This document shows, piece after piece, positions 32,640 to 44,455 of a DNA stretch of 64,000 nt. Origin of the DNA: Astragalus membranaceus (taxonomy: Eukaryota > Streptophyta > Magnoliopsida > Fabales > Fabaceae); NCBI GenBank assembly GCA_039519185.1, contig CM076848.1:123492871-123556870 (forward strand). Direction: 5' to 3'. A program made the position numbers and the translations under genes. A model generated the notes under the pieces. It searched no databases. It saw only the letters and a program-made list of their open reading frames with translations, and was not told where the DNA came from. Numbering within the stretch: position 1 is the stretch's first letter; each line of letters opens with the position of its first letter.

Positions 32640-33623
32640 TTGGCGCCCTCCTCGGCACCTTGGGTGCTGGCTTGCCATGGTGCCGTCAGCTTGTTTCCCT
32701 TCCTGGGTACGGAGACGTATGAATTGGATTTCAAGCTTAACATGAGAATTCTAGCTTTGCTTCTTAGCTTTCCAACGAATGCTTACACGCCTCAATCGGA
32801 TAAACACAGATGAAGTTATGGCTTGCAGACTAGACATCACCCTTGTAGGTGGGTATCTCTCTGGTGTCTGTGGCCTCATGGTCTCGTCATTTACTTGACT
32901 TCCACACCTTTCTTAGCGCTTGCTACCCAAAACATCGTGGTCTCATACCTTGGATCCCTGCTGGGTGGGTGCCGTGATCTAGGCTTCTTTGCTTTAGGAA
33001 GATGAGCGCGCCATGACACCCTTGACTCCCATACTTGGAGAGACGATCTTGGCTTTAGGTTAATGTTGAGATTGCCCCCTACGATCCAGGCAGTCCCTCC
33101 CTGCATGGTATGTTGGGTCGTAGACTTGTCTCGCTCCATTCCTGACTATGGAGTTGGACCTTTTTTTTCTTTCTTGATATTCTGTTTTTGTGCTCAAACA
33201 ACAAAATTCATAACTAGGCCTAGCGTTAGGCTCGAGTCCTGATGCTCTGCTCCTTATTCGGAGTCGCGAGTTTCATCCTCTTCTTCATTCACGTATTGGG
33301 TGAGCTTCCCTTCTTTAATGTCATCCCTGGGGGTGGTGCATTTGCTGATACTGTGCCCATAACAAGTCAGGTCAGCCTTCATGCAGCCAACCTTGGCCTC
33401 CTCTTGGTAGGCCATGTTGTCTTCTTCATAGTCCGTGTACTTTTGATGCCTGCGTCGGTCGGGGGATCTCCTCGATGGCGATCCCCGATGGTGCCTCCGG
33501 TGGGTGTCGACCCGGTTCCTTGACCTCTCTCGAGTATCAAGGGATGTGCGTGAGGAGGTCTTGGAGCGGGAGTCGTGAGGCTAGTAGGTATCATCCGGAG
33601 GGGATGGAGGGGTCCCTTGGAGG
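32640..33623 (-). pseudogene. Minus-strand gypsy gag/leader remnant
   Basis: About 33240-33623 reads on the minus strand as a basic gag tail: HHRGSPSRRSP, then YTDYEED and an acidic C-terminal part. It ends at B1's left border (33624). The remainder (32640-33230) has no recognisable domain. It probably continues the gag that starts at 44455, because B1 carries AGG at both borders and gag-like minus-strand sequence lies on both sides. A domain search on the sequence with B1 removed would settle this. Confidence 0.5.
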
Positions 33624-33644
33624 CACTACAACAGATTTGAGGAT

Positions 33645-33960
33645 TGGGAGCGCTTTTTTTAGGCCATAAGTAGCGCTTTCGGGCGCTCCTAAAGCTTGCG
33701 CTCCTGTTGCCACTCCCCCAAAGGTAGCACTCACAAAGCGCTACCAATAAACAGGCAAGAGGAGCGCTTTTTAGTACAAGCGCTCCTTATGGTCTTAGCG
33801 CACCTAGGAATAAGGAGCGCTTGTACTAAAAAGCGCTCTTTATGCCTAGGTGCGCTAAGACCATAAGGAGCGCTTATACTAGAAAGCGCTCCTTATGCCT
33901 AGGTGCGCTAAGAACATAAGTAGCACTTTGTACAGAAAGCGCTACCTATGCCTAATCGTT
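33645..33960. repeat. Left subterminal repeats of B1 (AGCGCT family)
   Basis: GGAGCGCTTTTTAGT and its complement, in alternating orientation, about a dozen AGCGCT cores in 300 bp. In En/Spm such motifs bind the element's TNPA protein; here that role is inferred. Confidence 0.85.
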
Positions 33961-34124
33961 TGTAAAAAAAAATTTGCCTGTTTCTTCTCTATTACCAATT
34001 CGAAGCTCCCTGCAACCAGAAACCAACAACCCAGCAACAACAACCAGCAACCAACAACAAACTTCCAAATAAAATTCCAAATCAAAAACCAATTTCAAAT
34101 CAAATTCCAACTAATTTATAAATC

Positions 34125-34127
<3 letters not shown>

Positions 34128-34205
<78 letters not shown>
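34128..34205. repeat. (AT)n microsatellite, about 38 units
   Basis: Uninterrupted AT dinucleotides from 34130 to 34203. They lie just downstream of the accessory-gene stop in B1 and are absent from B2, so they expanded or arrived after the two copies diverged. A second AT run lies at about 34969-35008. Confidence 0.95.
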
Positions 34206-34208
<3 letters not shown>

Positions 34209-34959
34209 TACTACAAAATTAGGATATCCAAAAAAAATTACATCATATTCTATTTGCATTAATCAAACCGGCAACATGACGACACCACTCTCCTTTGAGC
34301 TCAGTAAGTTCCTCATCAGAAAATTGAACTCCACACTCGGGAAAATACTAAAAAAATAAAATAAAATCAACTTAGAATTATATCAATATCAATTAGATAT
34401 TGAATTACTTGTCGAAAAACAAACTATCAGATTACATACATGGATTGGGATTTCCATTTGGTTGTGAGTGATGATGTCCTTCATAAACTTCATTACATAG
34501 TACCCGCAATCATAGCCGTTTGGTTGTTTGGGACCCTATAAAACAAAAGATTACTTAGTTATTAAATTTAATTAGTTACATATGCATAAGAATATTGATT
34601 ATAAACTTAGCCTTATTGCTATCCATTTTGTAGAAGATGATGATTTTCTGTACGCAGTCCTGACATCACGCAATCCCAAATAAGTTATCAAAGCACTGAA
34701 ACATGCAACATCATATATATAACTATATTAATCGAAATATACATAATTTAAATTATGAAATATACGAGGGATCTAAATACACACCTATTAAATACTCTCA
34801 CCAACTTGGGGTAGTTGTTGTAATGACCTAACATCGAATCCAAATAGAAAATCACATCTCTTTTGGGACAACTACCAACAATATCCAGTGGGTCCTATAA
34901 AATTTTTGAATAATCAAATTAATGACAAATATTTCACAAATACATGTTATATACGATTG

Positions 34960-35010
<51 letters not shown>

Positions 35011-35289
35011 TTATATTACTTACCCTAAGTTGATGGGTGCCAAAAACAAAGTATCACAGCTTAATTGATGTGATAGCGTCAAGTGCCGATCGATATTGGC
35101 TTTAACCTCTGCCTTGTTTCTTTCCATTTGTGCCTTGTATTTTTCTATATGTTCTTTTGACATTGTTTTATCTTGGGGGATAGTAACTAGAAAAGTAGTT
35201 TCGGGCCATAAGAACATAAATCTTTGTGTTTGTTCCCTTGAGACCAATATCTCTTGGTACAAATACCTTTAATTAAAATATATACAAAT

Positions 35290-35338
<49 letters not shown>

Positions 35339-37728
35339 TCAATAGGTGAAATAAAAAGATAGATACGTACCTGATATATGCTCTAATAGTACTCGCACTT
35401 GCCCACTCGTGATCATATACCACTGCGAGCTCCTCTTGATTCAAAGTCAGTGCTTGCTCCTCTCCAAAAATTTCTTTATCCATCAATAACTATATTATGG
35501 TTGCACTATCCATGTGGTTTGACGCATGGATTTTTAAATAACTGATGAACTCCATGGGATTATTAGAAGATCAGCCAGCAATAGACGGGGAATGTCGGGA
35601 TTCAATCCTATTCCCACTAGCTATTTGCCAAGACACTCTTGTCTTGCCAGCAATAAAAGGGGAATGTTGGGATTCAATCTCATTCCCGCTAGCTATTTGC
35701 CGAGACACTTTTGTAGTGTCAGCAATAAAAGGGGATTCGCCAACATTCCCAGTAACTTTGTCACCCTTTCCAACAGTAGAAGAGAAATGTTGAGATCTTC
35801 CTTTGCCAACACTCCCACTAACTTTCGATTTTGCCCTTTGGGATACCTATATATTTGGAAAGATAATTAGTTAGTAACAAATATAGTTGGAAAGATAATA
35901 TATGACAATGATATAATAAATTACTAACAAATATACTGTTACTTACATTGATATGGTTTACTGGCCATGCAACAAAGGTACCAATTGCATCATCCACAGT
36001 CATGATCTCTATACTGTTTACTGCTACAGGCAAGTTTGCATCCCCTACAATTGCAACGTCAAATCTGACCCTCAAATGATTTTCGGGTATGGGTAGATTA
36101 TGCAGTAAGGTGCCTAGTTCATTACAAATTAATCCTCTTGCGACCAATTTAAGCGGGTTTGATATATATAGTTCACAATCATTATTGTTACCCTAAATCA
36201 ATGATAAACAAAAATTAGAATATGTATAAATTGATGTAATATGTAGGAGAAAAAGATGATCTAATAATTAATGCCTCATTGGACACAATAGTACAACTAC
36301 CTCTGAAGCTATCAAGCTTAGGGGATGGTAGATCAGTCCTTGGTCTAACCCTATCTTTAATTCCGCAACTTCATCCATTAGCTTGAACACCATTTGTTCC
36401 AACCGGCTTTCTCTACTTTCCTTTTTTTTTTATGCTTATTTGGACCCCATAAAGAGGTCGGGGTAACACCAAATACCAAACCTCTCAGACGGCCCGGATA
36501 CTCTTCACGTTCCGAAGCACGGCCAAGGATGTCATTCTCAGCATCACAATCAATTATCTCTCCTTGTTCATTTGATTGCGATATAGACTCCTGATCCACA
36601 AAAATTATAAGTATGATAAAGTAAGTTAATCACACCATCTTTGTTTACAAAACAATTTTAATTTTATCATACTTACAATTCTTTGAGACACCTCTTTCGT
36701 TTTCGGATCGCTAATCACACCATCTTTGTTTGCCCGGGCTTCTAGCCACAAAACATGCCGGTCAATGGATTCTTGAGTTGGATCTTTCCCGGCCTCCACT
36801 AGCTGTTAAAATTTACCAATTGTTAATAAATATATCAAAAGATTCATTTATAACAGTGAAAGTTGAAATAAAGGATGTTGGGCCTACCATTTTTTCTTCA
36901 TAGTCTGAATAACCCTTAACACCGCCTCTATAAGGGTAATCAGGACTTCTTGCTCCCTCTCGATTTTCATTGCATAATGTCTATATAGACACATAAATAT
37001 ACATTAATGCATAATAATTGTCAAATATAGTTAAGTTAAAAGGAAATTGTACAAAACAAGAAGTCCTCATCTTCGGTGCGTTTGGTTATAAAGACATTCC
37101 AATCCTCCTGTGTTATAATCCCACTATATAGTGGTGGGGGATGGTGTATGAGGTTCCATTCATCATCTGTCATCCATCTATTTTTTAGGGTAGTTCTGAA
37201 CTTCCTATGTAACCTTCCAGCTTTCATAAGGCAGAATTCTTTCCGAGACTCATCCACATCAAAATAAGTTTGCTTACACACAAACAATGAAAAGATTATA
37301 AATATATGATTACATAATTATAAAAGAAGATAACTATATAGATTACGTTTATATACCTGGATCAAACACCATAGCTCTTCTTTGAGTCTTTGCAAAGCCA
37401 GATTACGTTTATCATGCCATGTATTGATTGTAATCGGTACCATTTGCTTCACTTTAGTACCAATGAAGCTAGTCAGCTGTTTACCATTTGGACCAAATGA
37501 TTGGCCTTTAACATTCCATTGGACCTGCATTATTACTTATGTAAATTAGATAACAAACAGTTTAAGCTAAGTAATAAATTTAGTTAATTAGTAAGTATCT
37601 GACTGGAAGTTTAGGAAGTCCTTTACTCGACCGATTGATGATATTTTTTTTAACGGTCATTCCAAGACGAGAGGCCTTTCTTGGGGGCTCATGATCACTA
37701 TCACTACTAGAAAATGGTTTTTTAGCGT

Positions 37729-37925
37729 CCATTATTTAGCGTCGGCCACGACACCCACGCTAATAGCGTCGGCCTAGCGTCGGCTTGACCCACGCAACAC
37801 ACGAATTTTTTTTCTGTTGGAAAAAAAATATTAGCGTCGGCTGTGGCAGACGCTAATCTTGATCTGGCGGACGCTAATCTTCCAATTTTTAAATATTATC
37901 CTTAGCGTCGGACTGGCCGATGCTA
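37729..37925. repeat. Left subterminal repeats of C (TTAGCGTCGGC family)
   Basis: TTAGCGTCGGCC, GCTAATAGCGTCGGCC, TAGCGTCGGCTTG, TTAGCGTCGGCTG and TTAGCGTCGGACT occur in close succession. The right counterpart is at 41805-42190. Confidence 0.85.
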
Positions 37926-39009
37926 CCTATGTTACTTTACCAATTCTCAGTTTCACACTCTCACACCGTCTCACTCTCATCTCATCGTCCCTCACTCTCA
38001 TCTCATCGCCGTTTCCTCCGTTCTCCTCCGTCCCTCACTCTCAATCACCCCCACCTCACCTCCACCTTCAAACTCCCTCGCCAATCGCCTCACCTACGCC
38101 CTCATTCTCCTCAACTTCGGCGAAACCCTAACATCACCTACGCCCTCATTCTCCTCAACACCGTGCGCCGCCATCCGTCCTCACAACCAGCAACCACCGT
38201 GCGCCGCCATCCATTCTCGCAGGTTAGTAGTCTCTCCACCTGTTTCTATTTCATTTTCACTATTTTCGTTTTTTTCATTTTACTCTATTCTGGTTTTCTA
38301 GGTCACTCACGTTCCGGTCACCTCTCCTCCGCTCACTCTCACTGTGCGCCGCCTCACTCTCACCGTGCGCCGCCTCACTCTCACTCCAAGGAACCAAAGT
38401 GAAATTTCTTCTCTCACGGTTCGTTCTCTCTCTCTCAAAATATATTTTCTTGACAAGTATATATTTTGTGGTTTCTGTATATTCTGGTTTCTGTATTAAC
38501 AGTTTTTTTCTGTATTAAAAGTGAAATATATTCTGGTTTCTGTATTAACAGTTTTTTTGATTTTGTGTATTTTGATTTTAGGGTTTATTGGACAGTGTTT
38601 TGTTGATAGGGTTCCTCAAAATAGATTTTGTGTATTTTGTGTATGTTGATTTTCCTTTGTTGATCAGTTTTGTTGATTTTGTGGACAGTGTTTTGTTCAT
38701 GTTTCTTTTGATATATAAGTTATTAGCGAATTAACTTTGATAGGAATATATTGCTATCGATTTGTGTATGGTTTGATTTTTTACAAATTAGGACATAGTT
38801 GCTCAAGAGTTTTTGTTCAGCAAATGATATTGGTTTTTGGATGGTTGGATGGTAAATGTGCTTTACAACAATTTGTTGAGTTATGTGAGTGTATTGTGTT
38901 TTACACATAGGTGAAAGTGTTTCCTTGAATTTAGTGATTTCTATTTTTCTAACTTATTTAGTATTTGACAAGTTAAGTGTTTGCCTTATAGAAAAAGGAT
39001 CGTACTTGG
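37926..39009 (+). other. 5' leader region of element C
   Basis: CT-rich sequence with two near-identical CACCTACGCCCTCATTCTCC phrases (about 38089 and 38137), then a T/G-rich stretch ending before the TNP2 ATG. It may hold a promoter and a leader intron, but no splice pair is certain. Confidence 0.4.
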
Positions 39010-41065
39010 ATGTATAATAGGACAAATGCTAATAGGCACGGCTTGAAAAAAGAGTTTGTTCGCGGTGTTAAAAACTTTGTGAAGAGGGCCAGGAAGCTAC
39101 CCATTTATATATCTGACGGAGGGATAAGTTGTCCGTGTAGAAAATGCAAGTGTAGGAAGAAATCTACGCCAACTAATGTTAGGCTTCACTTGTACCGACA
39201 TGGATTTCAACCAGGCTATTGGAGTTGGACTGAACACGGAGAAGTGAACCACGATCTTGATACAAGGGGTGGTTCGAATAGTAGTGGGCATGTGCATCGT
39301 GACGACCATTTTGATTCAATAAATCAGATGGTGTTTGATGTTTTTAGGCCGTATGAAGATGAAGATCTCCCTCGTGAGGATGAGTTGCCCAACGAAGATG
39401 CAAAGCAGTTCTACGACAAGTTGATATGGGCTAACAAGCCCATCTACGAGGGGGCTACGCAGTCTATATTGTCAATATCTGATCAACTTCCGGCAATTAG
39501 GACTAATTGGCATATTCCACAAAAAGGTATAGATTTTGTTGCTCATATGCTTAATAGTGTATGTCCAGTTCAAGAATGCTTGCCCAAGAACTATTACCAA
39601 GCATCACAGTTGGTGTCTAAGTTAGGGCTGAAGATTGAGCAGATTGATTGTTGTAAGGAAGGTTGTATGTTATATTACAAGGATGATAGTAAGTTATCTG
39701 AGTGCAAAATTTGTCATGCTCCTAGGTTCCGTCCTCGTAAGATTGGTACGGCAAAGTACAAATATGTCCCAGTGAAGAGAATGTTCTATTTCCCTATCAT
39801 TCCCAGATTACAAAGACTATATACATCACCCGAGTCTGCAACTGGAATGAGATGGCATCACGAAAACAGAAAGAGCTCAAACGTCCTTCGACATCCGTCC
39901 GATAGAAAAGCATGGAAACACTTTGATGATGTATATCCCGAATTTGCTAGTGAGCCTAGAAATGTAAGGCTAGGTCTGTGTTCAGATGGATTTCATCCTT
40001 ACATTCAAGCCTCTGCTTCTCCATACTCTTGTTGGCCGATAATAGTTACCCCTTACAATCTTCCCCCCGAAATGTGCATGACCAAACCATACTTGTTTTT
40101 GACTTGTCTCATACCTGGACCTCGTAACCCTAAAGTAAAGATAGATGTTTTCTTGCAACCATTGGTTGATGATTTGCAACGATTGTGGTCTAATGGAATT
40201 TTGACCTATGATATATCCACAAAACAAAACTTCATCATGAAAGCATGCTTCATGTGGACAATCAATGATTTTCCGGCCTATGGTATGTTATCTGGATGGG
40301 GAACACAAGGAAAGCTGGCATGCCCTCATTGTATGGAAGACACAAAAGCTTTCACCTTGAAATATGGCGGGAAGAATTCATGGTTTGATTGTCATCGTCG
40401 ATTCTTGCCAGGAAAATCACTCTTTTAGAAGAAGTAAAAGAAGATTTACAAAAAACAGGGATGAGAAAGACGGTCGACCTTATATTTACACAGGGCAAGA
40501 TGTATTGGAGATGGTAAGTGGTTTCCCAAAGGGTACTGAGATTGGTTGGAAAAAGGGATTTGATAGGTATGGAGTTGGTCATAATTGGACTAAAAGAAGT
40601 ATTTTTTGGGATCTTCCATATTGGAAGGATACTTTGTTAAGGCACAACCTTGATGTGATGCACATAGAGAAAAATTTCTTCAACAATATATTTAAGACTG
40701 TCATGAATATTAAAGGCCAAACAAAAGATAATGAAAAGGCAAGAAAAGACTTGTCTTTATTATGTTGTCGTGGGGACTTGGAGATGCAAACCTTATCTAA
40801 CGGAAAGATGGGTAAACCAAAGGCAAGTTACACTTTGACATCATCTGATGCAAAGCTGGTTTGTAAATGGCTTAAGGAACTTAGAATGCCTGATGGCTAT
40901 GCTTCAAACCTTGCTAGGTGTGCGGATGTCGAAAAGGGCACAATGCATGGGATGAAGAGCCACGACTGTCATGTCTTCATGGAGTGTTTACTCCCAATTG
41001 CATTTCGTTCCTTGCCAGAATTTGTTTGGAAACCATTAACTGACCTAAAAATTAATTGTTGTTGA
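39010..41065 (+). pseudogene. TNP2 transposase of element C, frameshifted and C-terminally truncated
   Basis: CACTA transposase, which cuts the element's ends. N-terminal Transpos_assoc-like region with a CPCRKCKC cluster (residues 39-46). The Transposase_21-like core carries YFPIIPRLQRLYTS, LRHPSDRKAWKHFD, GLCSDGFHPY and INDFPAYGMLSGWGTQGKL. The first frame ends at 40428. An A run at about 40411-40415 (GGAAAATCAC) is one base too long; the coding sense continues in the +1 frame (HSFRRSKRRF, later FWDLPYWKDTLLRHNLDVMH) to a stop at 41065. The DUF4218 and DUF4216 regions seen in B2's transposase are missing, removed by internal deletion. So two independent defects kill this copy. Confidence 0.9.
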
Positions 41066-41081
41066 TGTTCTGTTTGTTCAG

Positions 41082-41534
41082 GATACATACAAACAAAATG
41101 TGGTTGACTTGGTTGGAGATGATGTTCAAGAGGTAGATGGAGCGGTAGCAGTTGAGTGCTGGACGTTGGCTGCAGGGCCTCCCACCCGTGGTCGCCTCTA
41201 TGGCACAGCAGGTTTATCTGTGAACGCCCGACCTGCGTCCAAATCGCTTATCCAAGAATCCCAGAATCCTTCTGGTTTCATGTTTGGGATATCTTTGGAA
41301 GCAGAGAGGGAAGCTAGACTTAGAGCTGAGAAGATTGCTCAAGATGCAGTAGCCCAGGCTCAAGAGGCGAATGAGTGCTCTCAGAAGTGCCAAATTGATT
41401 TAGATGAGATGAGAAAATTATTTTTGGATCGCCTGGATGCTTTGGAGCGTGGATCATGTGGTGCTAGCCATTCTCATTCTCATCCTCATTATGATGAAGA
41501 TTTGGATGAAGACTCACCTGATGGCGAGACTTGA
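41082..41534 (+). pseudogene. Last exon of a CACTA accessory gene in element C
   Basis: A CAG acceptor (at about 41079-41081, after TTCTGTTTGTT) precedes GATACATACAAACAAAATGT. The open frame runs to TGA at 41532-41534. It has a Gly/Arg-rich block (GPPTRGRLYGTAGLS), a charged helix (EREARLRAEKIAQDAVAQAQ) that could form a coiled coil, and a His/Asp/Glu tail (SHSHSHPHYDEDLDEDSP). I do not recognise a named domain. Its position after TNP2 suggests the C-terminal end of a TNP1/TNPA-type gene whose earlier exons were deleted. It has no Ulp1 motif, unlike B2. Confidence 0.55.
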
Positions 41535-41804
41535 TGTTGTTACGGTTACTTTTATGTATTTGTAGGATGACAAAACATTTGATATTTTGGAGCTTCAAGA
41601 CTATGTTATATTTTGTTGTTTCAAGAATATGTTATATTTTGTTGTTTTAAGAATATTTTGTTTTATGGTATTAAGCATTTTGATATGGTATGCTGGATGA
41701 TTGTATTAAAAATTCTTTAGGAGTAGTGGTGGTAGTAAAGACACAGGGTACTGGGTAAAAAGCATTAGGCCAATTATATTATATTTACAAAACAACAACC
41801 AAAG

Positions 41805-42190
41805 TTAGCGTCGGCCTTTCCGACGCTAACAAAGATGCATTTTAGCATCGGATTCGTGGACGCAAATTAATTGGTTGACTATTTTGGTTGACTAAATAGC
41901 GTCGGCTAGGCCGACGCAAATGCTTTTGTTGACTCTCTTTCGTTGACTAAATAGCTTCGGCCAGGCCGACGCTAATTATTTCGTTGACTAAATTTAGTTG
42001 ACTTTGTTAGCGTCAGCTTTAGCGTCGGCCAGGCCCACACTAAAATTAGCGTCGGCTAAATTAACGGGACGCTAAAATTACCTTCGAACATTTTAGCGTC
42101 GATACGTGGCCGACGCTAACCCGACGCAAATTCACAGTTAGCGTCCGCTTTTGGACTATTAGCGTGGGCTTTTGGCCGACGCTAAAAACT
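41805..42190. repeat. Right subterminal repeats of C (TTAGCGTCGGC family)
   Basis: At least ten GTTAGCGTCGGC / GCCGACGCTAA motifs in mixed orientation with GTTGACTAAAT spacers. Confidence 0.85.
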
Positions 42191-42397
42191 GTTTTTCTAG
42201 TAGTGTATCATGCCCACTATCATGGCTATGCGATGTCATCTGACCTGCGACAAAACATAATCAATGTTATTGTTATATTTATGCAAAAGGCCAACAAAAA
42301 AATAATTAACCATTCACTTTGAACTACAAATGAACCATTACAATATGAAGATGAATAAAGAAGAGACAAGCAAAAGATGCCTAAAAGTAAGTTTAGA

Positions 42398-42893
42398 TTA
42401 CCTTTTCCTTTTCCTTGATACAATTTTATTTACAATTTGCTTATTCGTATGATATTTTTCTCTTCGCTTCTTGGTACTTTGTTTTCGATGAAACGTAATT
42501 CCATCGCTATGATCCTTTCTAATATACACAACATCCTCTTTAGAAGTATTTTCCCCTAGTATTGGTTGTGATGTCCCAAAGAAAGGGTCATCCTCAATAT
42601 CAACATCTTCGGGTGCTTTCTCACCAATGTCATTAACCAATAGTTTTTTGTTTGTCAATAGAACAATGGACCAATTGATATCAACTGGATCAGTGACATA
42701 AAACACTTGTTGAGCTTGCGAGGCTAAAATAAAAGGCTCATCTTTATACCCTGACTTGTTGAAATTCACCCGCATGAACCCCGACTCATCGATCTGTACA
42801 CCATTATTATTGTCAACCCACTTACATTGGAACACAGGCTCACGAAAAATGTTGTAATCCAACTCCCATATGTGTTCAATGACTCCAAAGTAT
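42398..42893 (-). pseudogene. B1 TNP2 remnant, C-terminal 165 codons only
   Basis: On the minus strand it matches the last part of B2's TNP2 (49108-49600), including the DUF4216-like block (YFGVIEHIWELDYN, WVDNNNGVQ, QAQQVFYVTDPVDINWS) and the KRKR end. Similarity to B2 stops abruptly after 42893. A deletion of roughly 2.8 kb of coding sequence makes B1 non-autonomous. Confidence 0.9.
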
Positions 42894-43590
42894 GGGTGAG
42901 TTTCACAAAATCAAATTTCAAGCATCAACTTCATCACAAAATATCCAAAGCCATTGTTATAATATAGGGTTGTTTCACAAAAAAGGTTGTTTCACAAAAT
43001 ACTATAGAAAGACACTACGTACAATGAGGGTTGTTTCTATAATATAGGGTTGTTTCACAAAATCAAATTTCAAGCATCAACCTCATATGACCATAGTTGT
43101 TTCAGAATTTATAAGGCATTGTTGGTAGAATCATGTTTGAAGCATTTTGTCAAACACAATAAGGGCATTGTTTAAATCAGATTTATACAAACATTTTTTT
43201 ACAACCAAGTGTGAAATTCGACACACCCTTTATACAACAAAAGGTAGGTAGAGATTATTTACCTGGTTGATGATGAGACAATGTGGTTTTTTGGTCAGTT
43301 CCCTTCTTCTCCAACAAGTTTACAACAAAAAACGCACAAACTACAACAAACAACACACAAATGTTGTGTGATTGAGAGTGAACCAGAAGGTACAACGAGA
43401 GAAGGTACGGCGAGGGAGGAAGATGAATGAGACAGAGCTTCTGGTTAGAGAGAAGGTACGGCGAGGGAGGAAGATGAAAAATGAGCTTCAAGTTCTGGTT
43501 CGAAAGAAGGTACGGCGAGGAGGCGAGAGGGTTTTTGGTTCTGCAATCTGACGTGAGGAGATACAACGCGGAGGAAAATATTTTAGAAAA
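42894..43590. other. Non-coding part of B1 beyond the deletion
   Basis: Contains repeated GGTTGTTTCACAAAAT phrases (about 42967-43070), then, read on the minus strand, a CT-rich leader (TACCTTCTCTCTAACCAGAA-like repeats, 43395-43510). No gene is recognised. This is the 5' side of B1 as its genes are read. Confidence 0.6.
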
Positions 43591-43594
43591 TTGA

Positions 43595-43910
43595 GCATAG
43601 GGATTGCTTTTTAAAAAGCGCCCCTGATGGGGTATGCGAGATTGGTAATACGGAGCACTTTTTAAAAAGCGTTCCTGATGGGTGTATGCGAGATTGGCAA
43701 TAATTAAGGAGCGCTTTTTAAAAAGCGTTCCTGGTGGGGTACTCGAGATTGGCAATGAGGAGCGCTTTTTAAAAAGCGCTCGTGATGGGGTATGCGAGAT
43801 TTGGCAATGAGGAGCGCTTTTTAAAAGGCGCTCCTGATGGGGTAGCGAGATTTTAAATAAGGAGCGCTTTTCAAATAAGCGCTACTGATGGATGCGCTCT
43901 TTTTTTATGC
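43595..43910. repeat. Right subterminal repeats of B1
   Basis: GGAGCGCTTTTTAAAAAGCG units separated by TGATGGGGTATGCGAGATTG, at least six in a row. The same unit forms B2's right end at 54258-54510. Confidence 0.85.
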
Positions 43911-43926
43911 TTTTGGCGTAGTGAGG

Positions 43927-44455
43927 TGAGCCTGATCCTCCATGCCTATGTCGCCGAGGGGGAGAACGATGGTGCCTCGAAGTCACCGTTGTTGGAGGAA
44001 GGGTTCCCTTGCCAGGCGCCCTCATGGGCGCTGCCTGATGTTGTCATGGCGCCCTGTCAGACGCCCTCATGGGTGCCAGGCCCACTCATGGGCGCTGCTG
44101 ATGTTTCCCTGGCGCCCTCTTGGGCGATGCCTGATGTTGCCATGGCGCCCTGCCAGGCGCCCTCATGGGTGCCAGGCGCCCTCATGGGCGCTGTCTGATG
44201 CTGTCTTGGTGCCCGGCCAGGCACCCTCTTGGGTGCCGGGTTGGGCATGTCCTTAGCACTCTGCTGGTCTTCCTGATGCAGCATAGCTTGAGTGCGATTG
44301 GCCAGGAGATCCAAAAGCTGACTCACATTCGAAGGCTGGGCAGGCTGACTGGTACCCTCGTCAGGTATGGTTACGACGTTGCCTTCCGGAGTATCCTCTG
44401 GTCGGGATGCCGGTACGACAATGCTTTGAATCTGGGGTCTGCCTCTGGGAGCCAT
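43927..44455 (-). pseudogene. Gypsy gag start, minus strand, right of B1
   Basis: ATG at 44453-44455 begins MAPRGRPQIQSIVV, a Met-Xaa-Pro-Arg-Gly-Arg start common in plant gypsy gags. A Gln-rich segment follows (LLDLLANRTQAMLHQEDQQ), then a Gly/Ala/Pro-rich repeat region built on GGCGCC-type DNA repeats (43990-44240). The frame closes at 44057. With B1 removed, gag-like sequence continues at 33623 on the same strand. Confidence 0.5.

Larger units (their letters stand above)
37702..42205 (+). mobile_element. CACTA element C nested in B1, TSD TAT
   Basis: Ends are CACTACTAGAAAA (37702) and TTTTTCTAGTAGTG (42205), a 14-bp inverted pair with one mismatch. TAT flanks both sides (37699-37701, 42206-42208). 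Subterminal TTAGCGTCGGC motifs in both orientations lie at 37729-37920 and 41805-42190. Its genes run on the + strand, opposite to B1. At 4.5 kb it is internally deleted: a TNP2 fragment joins directly to a last exon of another gene. Confidence 0.95.
34243..42239 (-). pseudogene. B1 accessory gene (Transposase_24-DUF8039-Ulp1), interrupted by element C
   Basis: Exon-by-exon counterpart of the intact B2 gene, read from ATG at 42237-42239 to TGA at 34243-34245. Exon 1 is split by element C (37702-42205). Exons 2-13 follow between 37530 and 34243. Defects: the exon-1 donor GTAAG reads GTCAG; a T run at 36421-36431 is 10 long against 8 in B2 and shifts the frame in exon 6; the exon-6 donor GT reads GC; the tandem repeat in exon 8 is scrambled. 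The Ulp1 motifs survive: HWILL near 34880-34895 and KQPNGYDCGYYVMKF near 34475-34520. The sequence was therefore coding until recently, but this copy cannot make the full protein. Confidence 0.85.
33624..43923 (-). mobile_element. CACTA element B1, deleted and nested, TSD AGG
   Basis: The left end CACTACAACAGATTTGAG (33624) and right end TTTTGGCGTAGTG (43923) match B2's ends. AGG flanks both sides (33621-33623 and 43924-43926). Without the nested element C it is about 5.8 kb against 9.8 kb for B2. Most of its TNP2 gene is deleted and its accessory gene is broken. It lies in the same orientation as B2 and only 800 bp away, but has a different target triplet, so the two inserted independently. 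Confidence 0.95.

Noticed and set aside
32156..32745. Three overlapping frames with Leu-Thr-Cys-Ser-Cys repeats
   Set aside because: Translation of the 28-32 bp minisatellite; all three frames are open because of the repeat.
35289..35340. Poly-Leu tail of the frames near 35289 and 46493, and poly-Tyr near 17340
   Set aside because: Translation of TAA/ATT microsatellites in the intron after exon 8; the exon ends at the GT donor before them.
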